The translations under genes and the position numbers were made by a program. A stretch of 64,000 nt of DNA from JBAXTE01 sp964653595 (GTDB lineage: Bacteria; Bacteroidota; Bacteroidia; Bacteroidales; WCHB1-69), in the NCBI GenBank assembly GCA_964653595.1, contig CAZZHH010000012.1, positions 10,222 through 74,221 on the forward strand, read 5' to 3'. Below, piece by piece: positions 16,744 through 26,349 of the stretch. The first letter of the stretch is position 1. Each line of letters opens with the position of its first letter. The notes under the pieces are model-generated. The model saw only the letters and a program-made list of their open reading frames with translations. It was not told the DNA's origin and made no database searches.

Positions 16744-18864
16744 TTAATAATATTTTACTCTGTAATCTTTTATTTTAATATTTTTTTGAAGTGCATTAAA
16801 AGTTTCACTCGACACTCTTTGTGCAAACATATTAGCAAATTGCATGGAGATCATTTTATAATCAGCAGTTGGAGTTGCTGGAGTAAATTGATCGTAATAA
16901 ACAACGTATACACCCATGTTTCCTTTAAGTGGTTTTGAAACTTGACCTGGCTTCATTACTGAGATTGCACCAATTACATCTTGTTCGGGTCCATAATTAT
17001 ACAGATTAAATGCACCGAAGTTAAAAGTAGCAACTGTGTCAACAACGGATTGGAATTGCATTGCAATGTCGCTTGGGTTGGTAGATTTAGCAGTAGCAGA
17101 TTTTAATTTTTCAATCAACTGATCTGCTTTTTTATCTCTTTTCACGAGAGATTCGATAAGAGGTTTTACCTGATCTAATGTTGCAAATCCTTCAGGTTTA
17201 ACATCTTTAAGAGTAGCAACGATATATTTTCCATCCACATCAAAGACTTGAGATACCATATTTTTTTCGGTTTTCTCATCATAAGCCCATCTCACTATTT
17301 CTCTTCCATCTTTTACACCAGGAATGGTATATTCCATAGCTTTAATGTTATCAGCAGAACGTTTAGATAGACCTTGTTTTACTACACTTTCGTTAAATTT
17401 GGTAGTATTTTCGTTTTCCGAAGCAAATTTATTGGCTAAAGAGTATATATCTTGAACTGTTTTTTCGCTTGCTTCAATTGCTTTCTTTGCGATAGCAAGT
17501 TGAACTTTCTTTTCGGGATTAGTTTTATCGGTAACCATCATTACATGGTATCCTAAAGCGGTCTCAACGATACGAATGTCATTATTTTTAAGCATGTATA
17601 AGCTATCAAAGAATAGTTGATAATTGCCGTCGCCATCTGCCATCCAGCTTAAATCTCCAGAATCTCTTTTAACGGTTGGGTATTCAGAGAATTTTAATGC
17701 AAATTGAGTAAATTGAGTAGTAGCCAATTTTGTTTGCATCATAATACTGTCTGCTAACTTTTTAGCTTCTTCTTTGGTTCTTTTAGTTTTAGATCCACGA
17801 GCGCCTTCATATTGAACAAGAATATGGCTTGCTTTAACTGAATCGGGACGCATTTTGATATCTAGCACTTTAGCAAATAGATATTCATTGTTTTCAACAA
17901 CAGGAGCCATAAAATCACCAACTTTAGCATTAAATGCGAGGGAATCGATACTTATTGGCAGTTTTCCTTTTTTAAAATAGGTGCTATCGTATTTTGTATC
18001 TGGCAAAGAATTTACAAAAGCGATTGGATCGGCAGATTCTTTAAACTCAGCAAAAAGTTTTTCCACTTCAATTTTAAGGGCTTCTAAGTCAGCAGGAGTT
18101 GGCACAACGTCAAAAACAACATAATCGAAATCTCTAACTTCTTCAGGTTGTTCAAACATATATTTATGATCTTCGTACCATTTTTTATAATCTTCGTCGG
18201 TAATTTTTATGGTTTTATCATCAACTAATTTGTAGTTAGCTTGCACTATTCTGAAAGATGCATTTGAGTAGTAATCTTCGTACATTTTTTTTGCCAATGG
18301 CTTAGGTAAGTAGTAAGATTTTGCAATTAAATAGTTGTATTTAGTAGCGAATCTATTTGTTTTAATATCATTTAAAACTCCTTCGAAAAATCTTCTTTCT
18401 TCGGGTTTCGCTTGATCTTTATTTTGCATAAACTGTTGAACAGCAGCTGCGTTAAAAGCACCAGTTTCTGGATCACTAAAAAGTTGACGAATCATAGGAT
18501 CAGGATTTTTACCTGTAGTAAGATCGTTCATTTCCTCTTCGGTAACGTCAATCCCTAATTTGTTGTATTCGTTATTTAAAAGATACTCACGAAGAAGCAT
18601 ATTCCATGCATATTCGCGAATTTGAAAATTTTCTTCTGGTGTAAAGTTTTCTTTTCCAGATTGTTGTTTAAACTTTTCTTCAACATCTTTAAAACGTTTT
18701 TCAAACTCATTCCATGACACATTTTCGCCATCAATTTCGGCTAAAACGTTTGTATGACTTTGACCTTTTCTAACAAAATCTCCTAGAATAAATGCGAGAA
18801 GTGCAAGTCCAATTATCACGAGTAATAATCCTGAGTGTTTTCTAATTCTACCTATTGCTGCCAT
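16744..18864 (-). CDS. PpiD/SurA-like periplasmic peptidyl-prolyl isomerase
   Basis: Membrane-anchored folding chaperone acting on exported proteins in the periplasm. The 706-residue protein has a short cytoplasmic N-terminus (MAAIGRIRKHSG), one transmembrane helix (about 12-31, LLLVIIGLALLAFILGDFV), a SurA_N-like helical region (to about 230) and a parvulin-type PPIC domain (about 340-460) with ASHILVQYEG and FALKFSEYPTVKRDSGDLSW. A second, degenerate isomerase-like region follows. The ATG at 18864 begins at the family N-terminus; an ATG at 18897 falls almost on the predicted transcription start. It is larger than E. coli PpiD (about 620), as is usual in this phylum. Confidence 0.85.
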   Translation of the reverse strand: MAAIGRIRKHSGLLLVIIGLALLAFILGDFVRKGQSHTNVLAEIDGENVSWNEFEKRFKDVEEKFKQQSGKENFTPEENFQIREYAWNMLLREYLLNNEYNKLGIDVTEEEMNDLTTGKNPDPMIRQLFSDPETGAFNAAAVQQFMQNKDQAKPEERRFFEGVLNDIKTNRFATKYNYLIAKSYYLPKPLAKKMYEDYYSNASFRIVQANYKLVDDKTIKITDEDYKKWYEDHKYMFEQPEEVRDFDYVVFDVVPTPADLEALKIEVEKLFAEFKESADPIAFVNSLPDTKYDSTYFKKGKLPISIDSLAFNAKVGDFMAPVVENNEYLFAKVLDIKMRPDSVKASHILVQYEGARGSKTKRTKEEAKKLADSIMMQTKLATTQFTQFALKFSEYPTVKRDSGDLSWMADGDGNYQLFFDSLYMLKNNDIRIVETALGYHVMMVTDKTNPEKKVQLAIAKKAIEASEKTVQDIYSLANKFASENENTTKFNESVVKQGLSKRSADNIKAMEYTIPGVKDGREIVRWAYDEKTEKNMVSQVFDVDGKYIVATLKDVKPEGFATLDQVKPLIESLVKRDKKADQLIEKLKSATAKSTNPSDIAMQFQSVVDTVATFNFGAFNLYNYGPEQDVIGAISVMKPGQVSKPLKGNMGVYVVYYDQFTPATPTADYKMISMQFANMFAQRVSSETFNALQKNIKIKDYRVKYY

Positions 18865-19266
18865 TTGAATTGTATGTTTAATTAGTTTATGGTTCAAATA
18901 ATTTGCAAAGTTAAAATAATTAACTTAATAACGAAATAAAACTATCAAAAAAAAAGTAAAAGTAAATGAAAGCTCTAATTCCTTGAGTTATGTTTCAAAT
19001 ATTTCAGTCTAAAGATATTTAAATTATGGAGTAATTCCATTTTAGTAGTCGAATAAAAAAATGTGAACTATTTGATTTATATACGTTTACTATCACATAA
19101 TGGTTTATTTCAATTTGCGTAATAGGTTGACTAATAAATACTTATTAGAGCCATCGATAGAATAGCAAATTTTAGAATTTTGAATAATAGAACTATTTAA
19201 TTTTGAATAAAATATTCTACTATTTCAAAAAAAAAGACGAAATTTGTCCTTTATTAGATTAAAAGT
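18865..19266. other. 402-base divergent intergenic region between ppiD and cysS
   Basis: Very AT-rich, with no convincing frame or RNA. It holds the candidate ppiD -7 site and, near cysS, a 12-base direct repeat AATTTTGAATAA at 19176-19187 and 19199-19210. A degenerate GAAATTTG about 20 bases before the cysS ATG may be its -7 element. Otherwise I see nothing in it. Confidence 0.4.
18906..18913 (-). promoter_or_regulatory. Candidate -7 element for the ppiD-like gene
   Basis: Reads TAACTTTG on the minus strand, an exact TAnnTTTG match 42 bases before the ATG at 18864. It places the transcript start near 18899, which supports the shorter start codon. Confidence 0.4.
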
Positions 19267-20736
19267 ATGAATCAGAGACTGCTTGTTTACAATACCCTCA
19301 CCCGAAAGAAAGAGCTTTTTGAGCCTATAAATCCACCATTTGTTGGCATGTATGTATGTGGGCCTACGGTATATGGCGATCCACATTTGGGACATGCAAG
19401 GCCTGGAATTACGTTTGATTTAGTATTCAGATACTTATTGCATTTAGGATATAAGGTGCGTTATGTAAGAAATATTACCGACGTTGGGCATTTGGAGAAT
19501 GATGCAGATCAGGGCGAAGACAAAATTGCAAAGAAAGCACGTTTAGAGCAATTAGAGCCAATGGAAGTTGCTCAATATTATTTAGATAGATATCATTTGG
19601 CAATGGACAAACTTAATGTACGTCGTCCTAGTATTGAGCCACGTGCATCTGGACATATCATAGAGCAGATTGAGATTGTTCAAAAAATTATGGATGCTGG
19701 ATTTGGTTATGAGTCTAATGGCTCTATCTATTTTGACATGGTGAAATACAATTCTTCGCATCAGTATGGAAAATTATCGGGAAGGGTATTAGAAGATTTA
19801 TTATCAACCACTCGTGATTTGGATGGTCAAGAAGAGAAGCGCAATTCGGCTGATTTTGCGTTATGGAAAAAGGCATCCCCCGAGCACATCATGCGTTGGA
19901 ATTCGCCCTGGAGCATTGGGTTTCCAGGTTGGCATTTGGAATGTACAGCGATGAGTAATAAATACTTAGGCGAAACATTCGACATCCATGGCGGGGGTAT
20001 GGATTTACTATTTCCACATCACGAATCGGAGATTTGCCAATCCAACATTGCAAATGGGCATGAGCCTGCAAAATACTGGATTCACAATAATATGATTACG
20101 ATTCTTGGGCAGAAAATGGGAAAATCGTTGGGGAATTTCATTACTTTAAATGAGTTTTTTGATGGTAGTCATTCGTCCCTAGAGCAACCATATAGTGCGA
20201 TGACCATCCGATTTTTTATTTTACAAGCTCACTATAGAAGTACTGTTGATTTTTCTAATGAGGCATTACAAGCGGCTGAAAAAGGGTTAAAGAAGTTATT
20301 AGCAGCACAAAGCATGTTGCCAAACCTCAAACCAAGCTCCCAGTCTACTGAAAACATTGGGGAGCTTCAACAAAAGCTTTATGATGCGCTCAACGACGAC
20401 TTCAACAGTCCGATAGCGATTGCCCATTTATTTGATGCTGTAAGAATAATAAATTCCGTCAAAGAGGGAAAATCGACAATATCTTTGGATGATTTAGAGT
20501 TATTAAAGAAGATTTTTCATGATTTTGTGAATGAAATTTTGGGTTTAAAATCCGAAGAGACTTCCTCAAATTCTGATTCTACCTTAAATGGGTTAATGCA
20601 AATATTGATCGAACTACGTCAACAAGCAAAAAACAATAAAGATTGGGCAACGGCAGATAAAATACGGAATGAGTTAAGCGCATTACACATTTCGTTGAAA
20701 GACACCAAAGACGGAACCGATTGGAACTTTGATTAA
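19267..20736 (+). CDS. cysS: Cysteine--tRNA ligase
   Basis: Class I aminoacyl-tRNA synthetase charging tRNA-Cys; 489 residues, normal length. The catalytic HIGH box is HLGH (40-43) in GDPHLGHARP. The zinc site begins with the Cys of CGPTVYGD (Cys31), and further ligands lie in GWHLECTAMS and HHESEICQS. The second signature is KMGKS (283-287), with Gly in place of the first Ser of KMSKS, a mild variation. A helical anticodon-binding domain forms the C-terminal third. It stands alone on the plus strand; the next gene is about 120 bases away. Confidence 0.97.
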   Translation: MNQRLLVYNTLTRKKELFEPINPPFVGMYVCGPTVYGDPHLGHARPGITFDLVFRYLLHLGYKVRYVRNITDVGHLENDADQGEDKIAKKARLEQLEPMEVAQYYLDRYHLAMDKLNVRRPSIEPRASGHIIEQIEIVQKIMDAGFGYESNGSIYFDMVKYNSSHQYGKLSGRVLEDLLSTTRDLDGQEEKRNSADFALWKKASPEHIMRWNSPWSIGFPGWHLECTAMSNKYLGETFDIHGGGMDLLFPHHESEICQSNIANGHEPAKYWIHNNMITILGQKMGKSLGNFITLNEFFDGSHSSLEQPYSAMTIRFFILQAHYRSTVDFSNEALQAAEKGLKKLLAAQSMLPNLKPSSQSTENIGELQQKLYDALNDDFNSPIAIAHLFDAVRIINSVKEGKSTISLDDLELLKKIFHDFVNEILGLKSEETSSNSDSTLNGLMQILIELRQQAKNNKDWATADKIRNELSALHISLKDTKDGTDWNFD

Positions 20737-20853
20737 GAAACATGTTGGGAATAATTGATGAAATGGAGTTTTTGTCAATTATATATCCTATACTTATTTG
20801 ATGACCGATTTTTTGAAAAAAAATATTGATTAAACAAAACAATAAACCAAAAA

Positions 20854-21846
20854 ATGAGAGCACTATCTATATCAGTTATAATTTTACTTCTTACTATACT
20901 TTCAAGTTGTAATTCTGGAAGCAAGAGCAATGATCCCAAGCCTGTAGAATCCGTAACCATTGAAAGTCCAATTTTTGATGGGGACAGTGCATTTAGTTAT
21001 GTTTCCACTCAATGTTCATTTGGTCCACGAGTTTCAGGGACTAAAGCACACGACGACTGTTCTAAATGGATTATAGAGAAGTTAACATCGTACACAAAAA
21101 ATGTAGTTTCCCAACCATTTAAGGCTCGATTATGGAATGGGAAGGGCGTTAATGGAAAAAACATCATTGCTTCGTATAATCCAGAGAATAAATCTCGAAT
21201 TTTTCTAGCAGCTCATTGGGATAGTAGACCATACGCGGATCACGATGCGGATGTAAAAAACCATAATACCCCGATAGATGGAGCGAATGATGGGGCAAGT
21301 GGCGTTGGCGTTTTGATCGAGGTTGCACGTCAGTTAAGCATTAAAAAACCAAATATTGGGGTTGATATTGTATTATTTGACTTAGAGGATTGGGGTGAGC
21401 CACAAGATACGCAGAGCGATCAGGAAGACAATTGGTGTTTAGGATCTCAATACTGGGCAAAGACACCTCATATTCAAGGGTATAGAGCCCGGTTTGGCAT
21501 TTTGCTTGACATGGTTGGAGCTCCCAATGCTGAGTTTGCAAAAGAGGGCACATCGATGTATTATGCTCCAGATATAATGAATAAAGTTTGGTCGATAGCC
21601 CATCAACTAGGATATAGCAATTACTTTGTTGAGAGAAACACCAATGGAATTACGGATGATCATCTATATATCAACAAAATAATGTCGATTCCTACTATCG
21701 ATATTATTCAACATGAACCAAACACCCAAACTGGTTTTAATAAGCACTGGCACACCTTAAACGACAACATAAGCAACATAAGCAAAGAGACGCTTTCTGT
21801 AGTTGGGAAAATATGTTTAGCTGTTATTTATCAAGAAAAGAATTAG
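20854..21846 (+). CDS. M28-family lipoprotein, glutaminyl-cyclase-like
   Basis: A 330-residue lipoprotein with lipobox LSSC (Cys19). The mature part is an M28 zinc-peptidase fold with metal-ligand motifs AAHWDSRPYAD (His121, Asp123), GANDGASG (Asp146) and DLEDWG (Glu178/Asp179), and a late His (IQHEPN). The DxEDWG pattern and one-domain length resemble Bacteroidota glutaminyl-peptide cyclotransferases, which convert N-terminal Gln to pyroglutamate on exported proteins. An aminopeptidase cannot be excluded. In this phylum many exported proteins start with Gln after signal cleavage, and several in this window end their signal peptides in AQ, so a cyclase makes sense. The stop is 4 bases before tilS, so they are co-transcribed. 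Confidence 0.8.
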   Translation: MRALSISVIILLLTILSSCNSGSKSNDPKPVESVTIESPIFDGDSAFSYVSTQCSFGPRVSGTKAHDDCSKWIIEKLTSYTKNVVSQPFKARLWNGKGVNGKNIIASYNPENKSRIFLAAHWDSRPYADHDADVKNHNTPIDGANDGASGVGVLIEVARQLSIKKPNIGVDIVLFDLEDWGEPQDTQSDQEDNWCLGSQYWAKTPHIQGYRARFGILLDMVGAPNAEFAKEGTSMYYAPDIMNKVWSIAHQLGYSNYFVERNTNGITDDHLYINKIMSIPTIDIIQHEPNTQTGFNKHWHTLNDNISNISKETLSVVGKICLAVIYQEKN

Positions 21847-21850
21847 TTTT

Positions 21851-23188
21851 ATGATCTCTTTAGAAAAAGATTTCCAGAATTTCATTGATACTAACTCGCT
21901 TTTTAACCCTTTAAAAAAAGTAATTTTGGCGGTTAGTGGTGGCATCGATTCGATGGTGATGGTAGATCTTTTTCATCGTTCTAGGATTTCGTTTACCATT
22001 GCACATTGTAATTTTGGATTAAGAGGGATTGAATCGGATGGGGATGAACTTTTGGTGGGGTCGGTAGCCAACAAGTACAAAGCAGGCTTTGTAACAAAGT
22101 TTTTCAATACAGAGGAATATGCTAAAAAGAAGAATATTTCGATACAAGTGGCTGCTAGAGAGTTAAGATACGAGTGGTTTACCCAGCTATCTTCAGAAGA
22201 AAATATAGACACCATAGCTTTAGCTCATCACTCGGATGATGTAGCAGAGACTATGTTGATAAATCTTTGTAGAGGCACCGGTATTTCAGGGTTGCATGGG
22301 ATAAAGCCACGCAATGGTATCTTTGTTCGACCATTGCTATTTGCTCAACGTTCGGACATCGAGGCATATGCAATTGAAAGGAAGATAAGATATAGAGAAG
22401 ACAGTACAAATAAAAAAGATAAATATGCACGAAACAATATTCGTTTGCATGTTTTGCCTGCACTAAAGAAGTCGTATCCTGAGGTAATCCAATCGTTCTG
22501 TAAGTCGGCACAAATTCTTTCGAAGCAAGAATTAATTTACCGTAAAAGCATACAAGATTTTTTATCTAAGATCACCCAAAAAAATTCGGATCATATAACA
22601 ATTTCTATTGCACCGTTATTGGATTACATATCACCCGAAGTAGCTCTTTTTGAATTTTTACATCCATTTGGATTTAATTCATCGCAAACGGAGGATATTT
22701 TAAACAACATTCACGGGCAATCGGGTGCAATATATGAAAGCAACACTCATAAGTTGCTTCGCGATCGATCCCATCTTTTTTTATCTCTGAAAGAAGAGAA
22801 TTCACAAAAAGACATTTACATTATTGAAAGAATGGACCACACTTCTCATTTGCCAATTTCGTTGAGTTTTGAAAGAATTGAAAATTCAACGATCGATTTG
22901 ATTAAAAATTCCGATCCAAATTCAATTATGGCAGATGCAAATAAGCTAATTTTTCCTTTAACGTTGAGAAAGTGGCAACAAGGTGATTGGTTTATACCCT
23001 TTGGCATGAAAGGTCGTAAAAAAATAAGTGATTTTTTCCAAGACATGAAAATTCCGAATCATTTAAAATCACACATATTTATTTTAGAGTCGAATAAAAA
23101 AATCGTTTGGGTTGTTGGATATCGTATGAGTGAAGAGATTAAAGTAGATAACAATACCAAAAATGTGATAAACATCATAGCTGATTAA
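21851..23188 (+). CDS. tilS: tRNA(Ile)-lysidine synthase
   Basis: Converts cytidine-34 of the CAU-anticodon tRNA-Ile to lysidine so that it reads AUA. The 445-residue protein begins with the PP-loop ATP pyrophosphatase domain, with P-loop SGGIDS (29-34) and HHSDDVAETMLINLCRGTG. A central helical domain and the C-terminal TilS domain (RKWQQGDWFIPFGMKGRKKI) follow. The ATG at 21851 follows the M28 stop closely. A tRNA gene with a CAT anticodon lies 2.9 kb downstream, but this enzyme serves the cell generally. Confidence 0.95.
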   Translation: MISLEKDFQNFIDTNSLFNPLKKVILAVSGGIDSMVMVDLFHRSRISFTIAHCNFGLRGIESDGDELLVGSVANKYKAGFVTKFFNTEEYAKKKNISIQVAARELRYEWFTQLSSEENIDTIALAHHSDDVAETMLINLCRGTGISGLHGIKPRNGIFVRPLLFAQRSDIEAYAIERKIRYREDSTNKKDKYARNNIRLHVLPALKKSYPEVIQSFCKSAQILSKQELIYRKSIQDFLSKITQKNSDHITISIAPLLDYISPEVALFEFLHPFGFNSSQTEDILNNIHGQSGAIYESNTHKLLRDRSHLFLSLKEENSQKDIYIIERMDHTSHLPISLSFERIENSTIDLIKNSDPNSIMADANKLIFPLTLRKWQQGDWFIPFGMKGRKKISDFFQDMKIPNHLKSHIFILESNKKIVWVVGYRMSEEIKVDNNTKNVINIIAD

Positions 23189-23234
23189 CTTGAGATAATA
23201 ATTAACTTTACACCCAAAAACAAGGGATAGAAAA

Positions 23235-25295
23235 ATGAAAAGAATTAGCAAATTATTATTATTCGTTGGAATAATTTTCTTGTTGGATGCACAAGCTCAG
23301 ATTGTTACTCCCGTAAAATGGGCTTTTAACACAAAAGAGTTAACAAACGACGAGGCTGAATTACAATTTACTGCAACGATAGAGAGTACGTGGCATCTTT
23401 ATTCTCAAAAATTACCAGAGACGGCTATTGAGCTTCCTTTGGTATTTGAATTTGTGAAGAGTACAAAATTCAAGTTAATTGGAGGAGTAATAGAACCTAT
23501 TGGTGATAAAAAGTACGACGAAGAGGCCAAAGCAGAGATTAAATCATTTTCTGGCAAAGCGGTTTTCAAACAACGAATTAAAAAGTTATCAAAAGAGCCG
23601 TTTGTTATTGAGGGGTCTCTAGATGGTCAAGCATGTCAAGAGGGCAAATGTGTTGGAACAAAATCAGATTTTAAATTTAATCTTACTGGAGTCAAGGGAG
23701 AGTTAGATCAATCGGCGCTAAAAGAGGTTGAGAAAGATTCCTTGCAATCTTTAGAGGTGGCATCCGTAAGCAAGTCGGACACTACAAAAACAGACACCAA
23801 AAAAGCAGAAACAACGGAAGAGAAGGAGAAAGCTGGAAAAGGGTCACTTTGGATCTTTTTTTGGTTAGCATTTTTGGGAGGATTATTAGCAATTTTAACT
23901 CCTTGCGTATTTCCTATGATACCCATGACAATTTCATTTTTTATGAAAAGTGGATCAAAAGGAAAGGTGAATGCCATCATTTATGGATTTTGGATAATCT
24001 TAATCTATGTTTTATTTGGAACATTGATATCTGTTCTTTTTGGGGAAGGATTTGGTAATTTTATCAGCACACACTGGATTCCGAATATTTTGTTTTTCGT
24101 TATTTTTATCATTTTTGCTGCTGCATTTTTTGGGTATTTTGAAATTAGAATGCCAAATTGGGCTATAAACAAATCTGTAGAAAAAGAGGACAAGGGTGGT
24201 ATTTTTGGGACATTTTTCATGGCTCTAACGTTAGTTTTGGTTTCATTTTCTTGTACTGGTCCAATAGTAGGAACTATAGTAGTAGCTGCTGCGGGGGGAC
24301 AAATATTGATGCCAATTATTGGAATGCTTGGTTTTTCATTAGCATTTGCATTACCTTTTACTCTATTTGCATTATTTCCACAATGGCTCAACAAATTACC
24401 GAAATCCGGTGGGTGGTTAAACACCGTTAAAGTAGTATTAGGATTTATAGAGCTTGCATTCGCATTAAAGTTTTTAAACATACCAGATCAAACATACAAT
24501 TGGGGAATCCTTGATCGTGAAGTATTTTTAGCCCTATGGATAGTTCTCTTCTTCATGTTGGGTATGTATTTAATTGGAAAATTAAAATTTCCCCATGATA
24601 GTGATTTCCCAATACAAAAGAGTTTTACTCGTTTCATGTTAGCTATTGCTTCTTTCAGTTTCGTGGTATATATGATACCTGGAATGTGGGGAGCTCCTTT
24701 AAAGGTACTATCTGGGTGGTTACCTCCAATGGAAACCCAAGACTATGATATACAAAGAATTGTAAGAGATAACAACTCTAATGGTAGTGGAGAGAAGACT
24801 TATAATCTTTGTGAAGAGGCGAAATATTCGGATGTTTTGCATTTACCCCATGGATTAAAAGGATATTTTGACTTAGATCAGGCATTAAAATGCTCCAAAG
24901 AACTTAACAAACCCATCTTTGTTGATTTTACAGGGCATGGTTGTACAAATTGTCGCCAGATGGAGAACAATGTTTGGTCTGATCCAAAGGTGCTAAAAAA
25001 ACTGAAAGAAGATTTTATCATTTTAGCATTGTATGTGGATGATAAGACCTTAAAACTAGATGAAAAAGACCAATATGTAAATTCAAAAGGAAAAAAAATC
25101 ACAAAATTAGGAGAGAAAAATTCAGAAATACAAGCAAATGAATTTAATCAAAACACTCAGCCATATTATGTTATCCTAGATGGAGAACGTAAAAAAATGG
25201 GTTACGACTACTCCTACGATACAAATATCGAGAGTTTTATTAAGTTTTTGGATGAGGGCATTGCTTCTTTTAAAAAGGAACATCCAAATAAATAG
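23235..25295 (+). CDS. dsbD: Thiol:disulfide interchange protein DsbD
   Basis: Inner-membrane protein carrying electrons from cytoplasmic thioredoxin to the periplasm. The 686-residue protein keeps the three-part design: signal peptide and N-terminal DsbD-alpha-like domain (about 22-160) with cysteine pair CQEGKC; a central region of about eight membrane helices (from 210) with a cysteine in each half (TPCVFPMIPM and FSCTGPIVG); and a C-terminal thioredoxin-like domain (about 555-680) with CTNC. All three redox pairs are present, so it should be functional. The linker at 175-208 is rich in Lys, Thr and Glu. It converges on the HAD gene. Confidence 0.93.
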   Translation: MKRISKLLLFVGIIFLLDAQAQIVTPVKWAFNTKELTNDEAELQFTATIESTWHLYSQKLPETAIELPLVFEFVKSTKFKLIGGVIEPIGDKKYDEEAKAEIKSFSGKAVFKQRIKKLSKEPFVIEGSLDGQACQEGKCVGTKSDFKFNLTGVKGELDQSALKEVEKDSLQSLEVASVSKSDTTKTDTKKAETTEEKEKAGKGSLWIFFWLAFLGGLLAILTPCVFPMIPMTISFFMKSGSKGKVNAIIYGFWIILIYVLFGTLISVLFGEGFGNFISTHWIPNILFFVIFIIFAAAFFGYFEIRMPNWAINKSVEKEDKGGIFGTFFMALTLVLVSFSCTGPIVGTIVVAAAGGQILMPIIGMLGFSLAFALPFTLFALFPQWLNKLPKSGGWLNTVKVVLGFIELAFALKFLNIPDQTYNWGILDREVFLALWIVLFFMLGMYLIGKLKFPHDSDFPIQKSFTRFMLAIASFSFVVYMIPGMWGAPLKVLSGWLPPMETQDYDIQRIVRDNNSNGSGEKTYNLCEEAKYSDVLHLPHGLKGYFDLDQALKCSKELNKPIFVDFTGHGCTNCRQMENNVWSDPKVLKKLKEDFIILALYVDDKTLKLDEKDQYVNSKGKKITKLGEKNSEIQANEFNQNTQPYYVILDGERKKMGYDYSYDTNIESFIKFLDEGIASFKKEHPNK

Positions 25296-25355
25296 ACTTT
25301 CAATTGATCAGCACAGTCTATCTTTAATAAACTTTGTTTTTATAGGATAAAATTT

Positions 25356-26021
25356 TCACAAATTCATCTTTTGAAAACAAAGTTTATTTAGTTTATAGGA
25401 CTCATCAAACAAATCACAAATGTCGATATCAGGGGTCAAATGGATTGTATTTAACCCTAATAGAGTAGCAGTTTGTACATTCTCTTTTAAATCATCGATA
25501 AAAAGAGTTTCCCTAGGATTAAGAAGATGTTTTGTTAACACAAGAAGATAAAAATTTTTATCTGGTTTGATTAATTTCTCTTGAAATGAAAAATACGCTT
25601 TTTCTACTAGTTGGTCGAATTTATCAAGGTGGTGGAACTTTTTGAGATCATTGGAATAATGGTCGAAATGAATTTCGTTGGAGTTGCTTAAAATGAAGGT
25701 TCGATAATTTGATCGGATATTTTTGAGCAGTTCGATTCGAGACACGGGCATCTCTCCTAGAATCTGATTCCAGGCCCAATCTATCTCCTGATCGGTGACT
25801 ACTTTACCCATCGATTTTCGAAGTTCAACTCTGAATTCAGTAGGAGATAAAATGCCCTGTTCAAACTGTTTAAATATTTTGGCGGCCATAATTTTTTCCC
25901 AATCTTCGGTAAACTTAACGGCTCCAATCTGTTCAAAAGCTCGAAAAACTGCATCTATATTTAAGTTGATAATGACATTTCCGTAATCGAAAATGATATT
26001 TTTAATTGATTTTTGAGTCAT
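25356..26021 (-). CDS. HAD-superfamily phosphatase, subfamily IA
   Basis: A 221-residue haloacid-dehalogenase-like hydrolase. Motif I is degenerate: IIFDYGNVIINL has the first Asp, but the usual second Asp (DxD) is Asn, as in the YihX/epoxide-hydrolase-like branch. Motif II Ser is in ILSNSNEIH, the motif III Lys is near LIKPDKNFY, and motif IV acids are in LFIDDLKENV. YihX-like enzymes dephosphorylate glucose-1-phosphate; the substrate here is unproven. The ATG at 26021 is chosen over a TTG 21 bases upstream. Its 3' end forms one arm of a 15-bp inverted repeat (see findings). Confidence 0.8.
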   Translation of the reverse strand: MTQKSIKNIIFDYGNVIINLNIDAVFRAFEQIGAVKFTEDWEKIMAAKIFKQFEQGILSPTEFRVELRKSMGKVVTDQEIDWAWNQILGEMPVSRIELLKNIRSNYRTFILSNSNEIHFDHYSNDLKKFHHLDKFDQLVEKAYFSFQEKLIKPDKNFYLLVLTKHLLNPRETLFIDDLKENVQTATLLGLNTIHLTPDIDICDLFDESYKLNKLCFQKMNL

Positions 26022-26034
26022 ATCAAAGATTTTT

Positions 26035-26065
26035 TTGTGCAAGTTAAAAAAAATAAGTAAATTTG
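26035..26065 (+). promoter_or_regulatory. Promoter of the CAT tRNA
   Basis: TTG at 26035-26037 and TAAATTTG at 26058-26065 are separated by 20 bases, matching the Bacteroidota -33/-7 layout. The tRNA starts 30 bases after the -7 element. This is the best-formed promoter in the window. Confidence 0.6.
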
Positions 26066-26094
26066 CAATTCAAAATTCGAAAACAATTCGAATG

Positions 26095-26168
26095 GGTCCT
26101 ATAGCTCAGTTGGTTAGAGCATCTGACTCATAATCAGAGGGTCCCAGGTTCAAGTCCTGGTGGGACCA
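26095..26168 (+). tRNA. tRNA with CAT anticodon (Met, possibly Ile2)
   Basis: A complete 74-base cloverleaf. Acceptor GGTCCTA pairs with TGGGACC (one G-U), the D stem is GCTC/GAGC, the anticodon stem is TCTGA/TCAGA around CTCATAA, the T stem is CCAGG/CCTGG around TTCAAGT, and the discriminator is A. CCA is not encoded. CAT can mean elongator Met or, after lysidine modification, Ile2. The first pair is a normal G-C, so it is not an obvious initiator. Pairs C4-G69 and C5-G68 are as in E. coli tRNA-Ile2, which leaves identity open. I favour Met only slightly. Confidence 0.9.
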
Positions 26169-26179
26169 CCCAGAAAATC

Positions 26180-26217
26180 AAAGAGTTACATTGGTAAAAC
26201 AGTGTGACTCTTTTTTT
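26180..26217 (+). terminator. Intrinsic terminator of the tRNA transcript
   Basis: An 11-bp stem with one G-U pair (arms 26180-26190 and 26203-26213), a 12-base loop and then a T-run, 11 bases after the tRNA end. Confidence 0.7.
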
Positions 26218-26349
26218 ATTTGCACAATTTTGCTCAGGAAATGGAAAGATTGTCTGATAACACCTACTCATTAATAATACTCCCGAATAATAGGACAGAT
26301 TTTTTTTTGATTTATGTTTAATATTTTAGAAAATAAACTATATTTTTTA

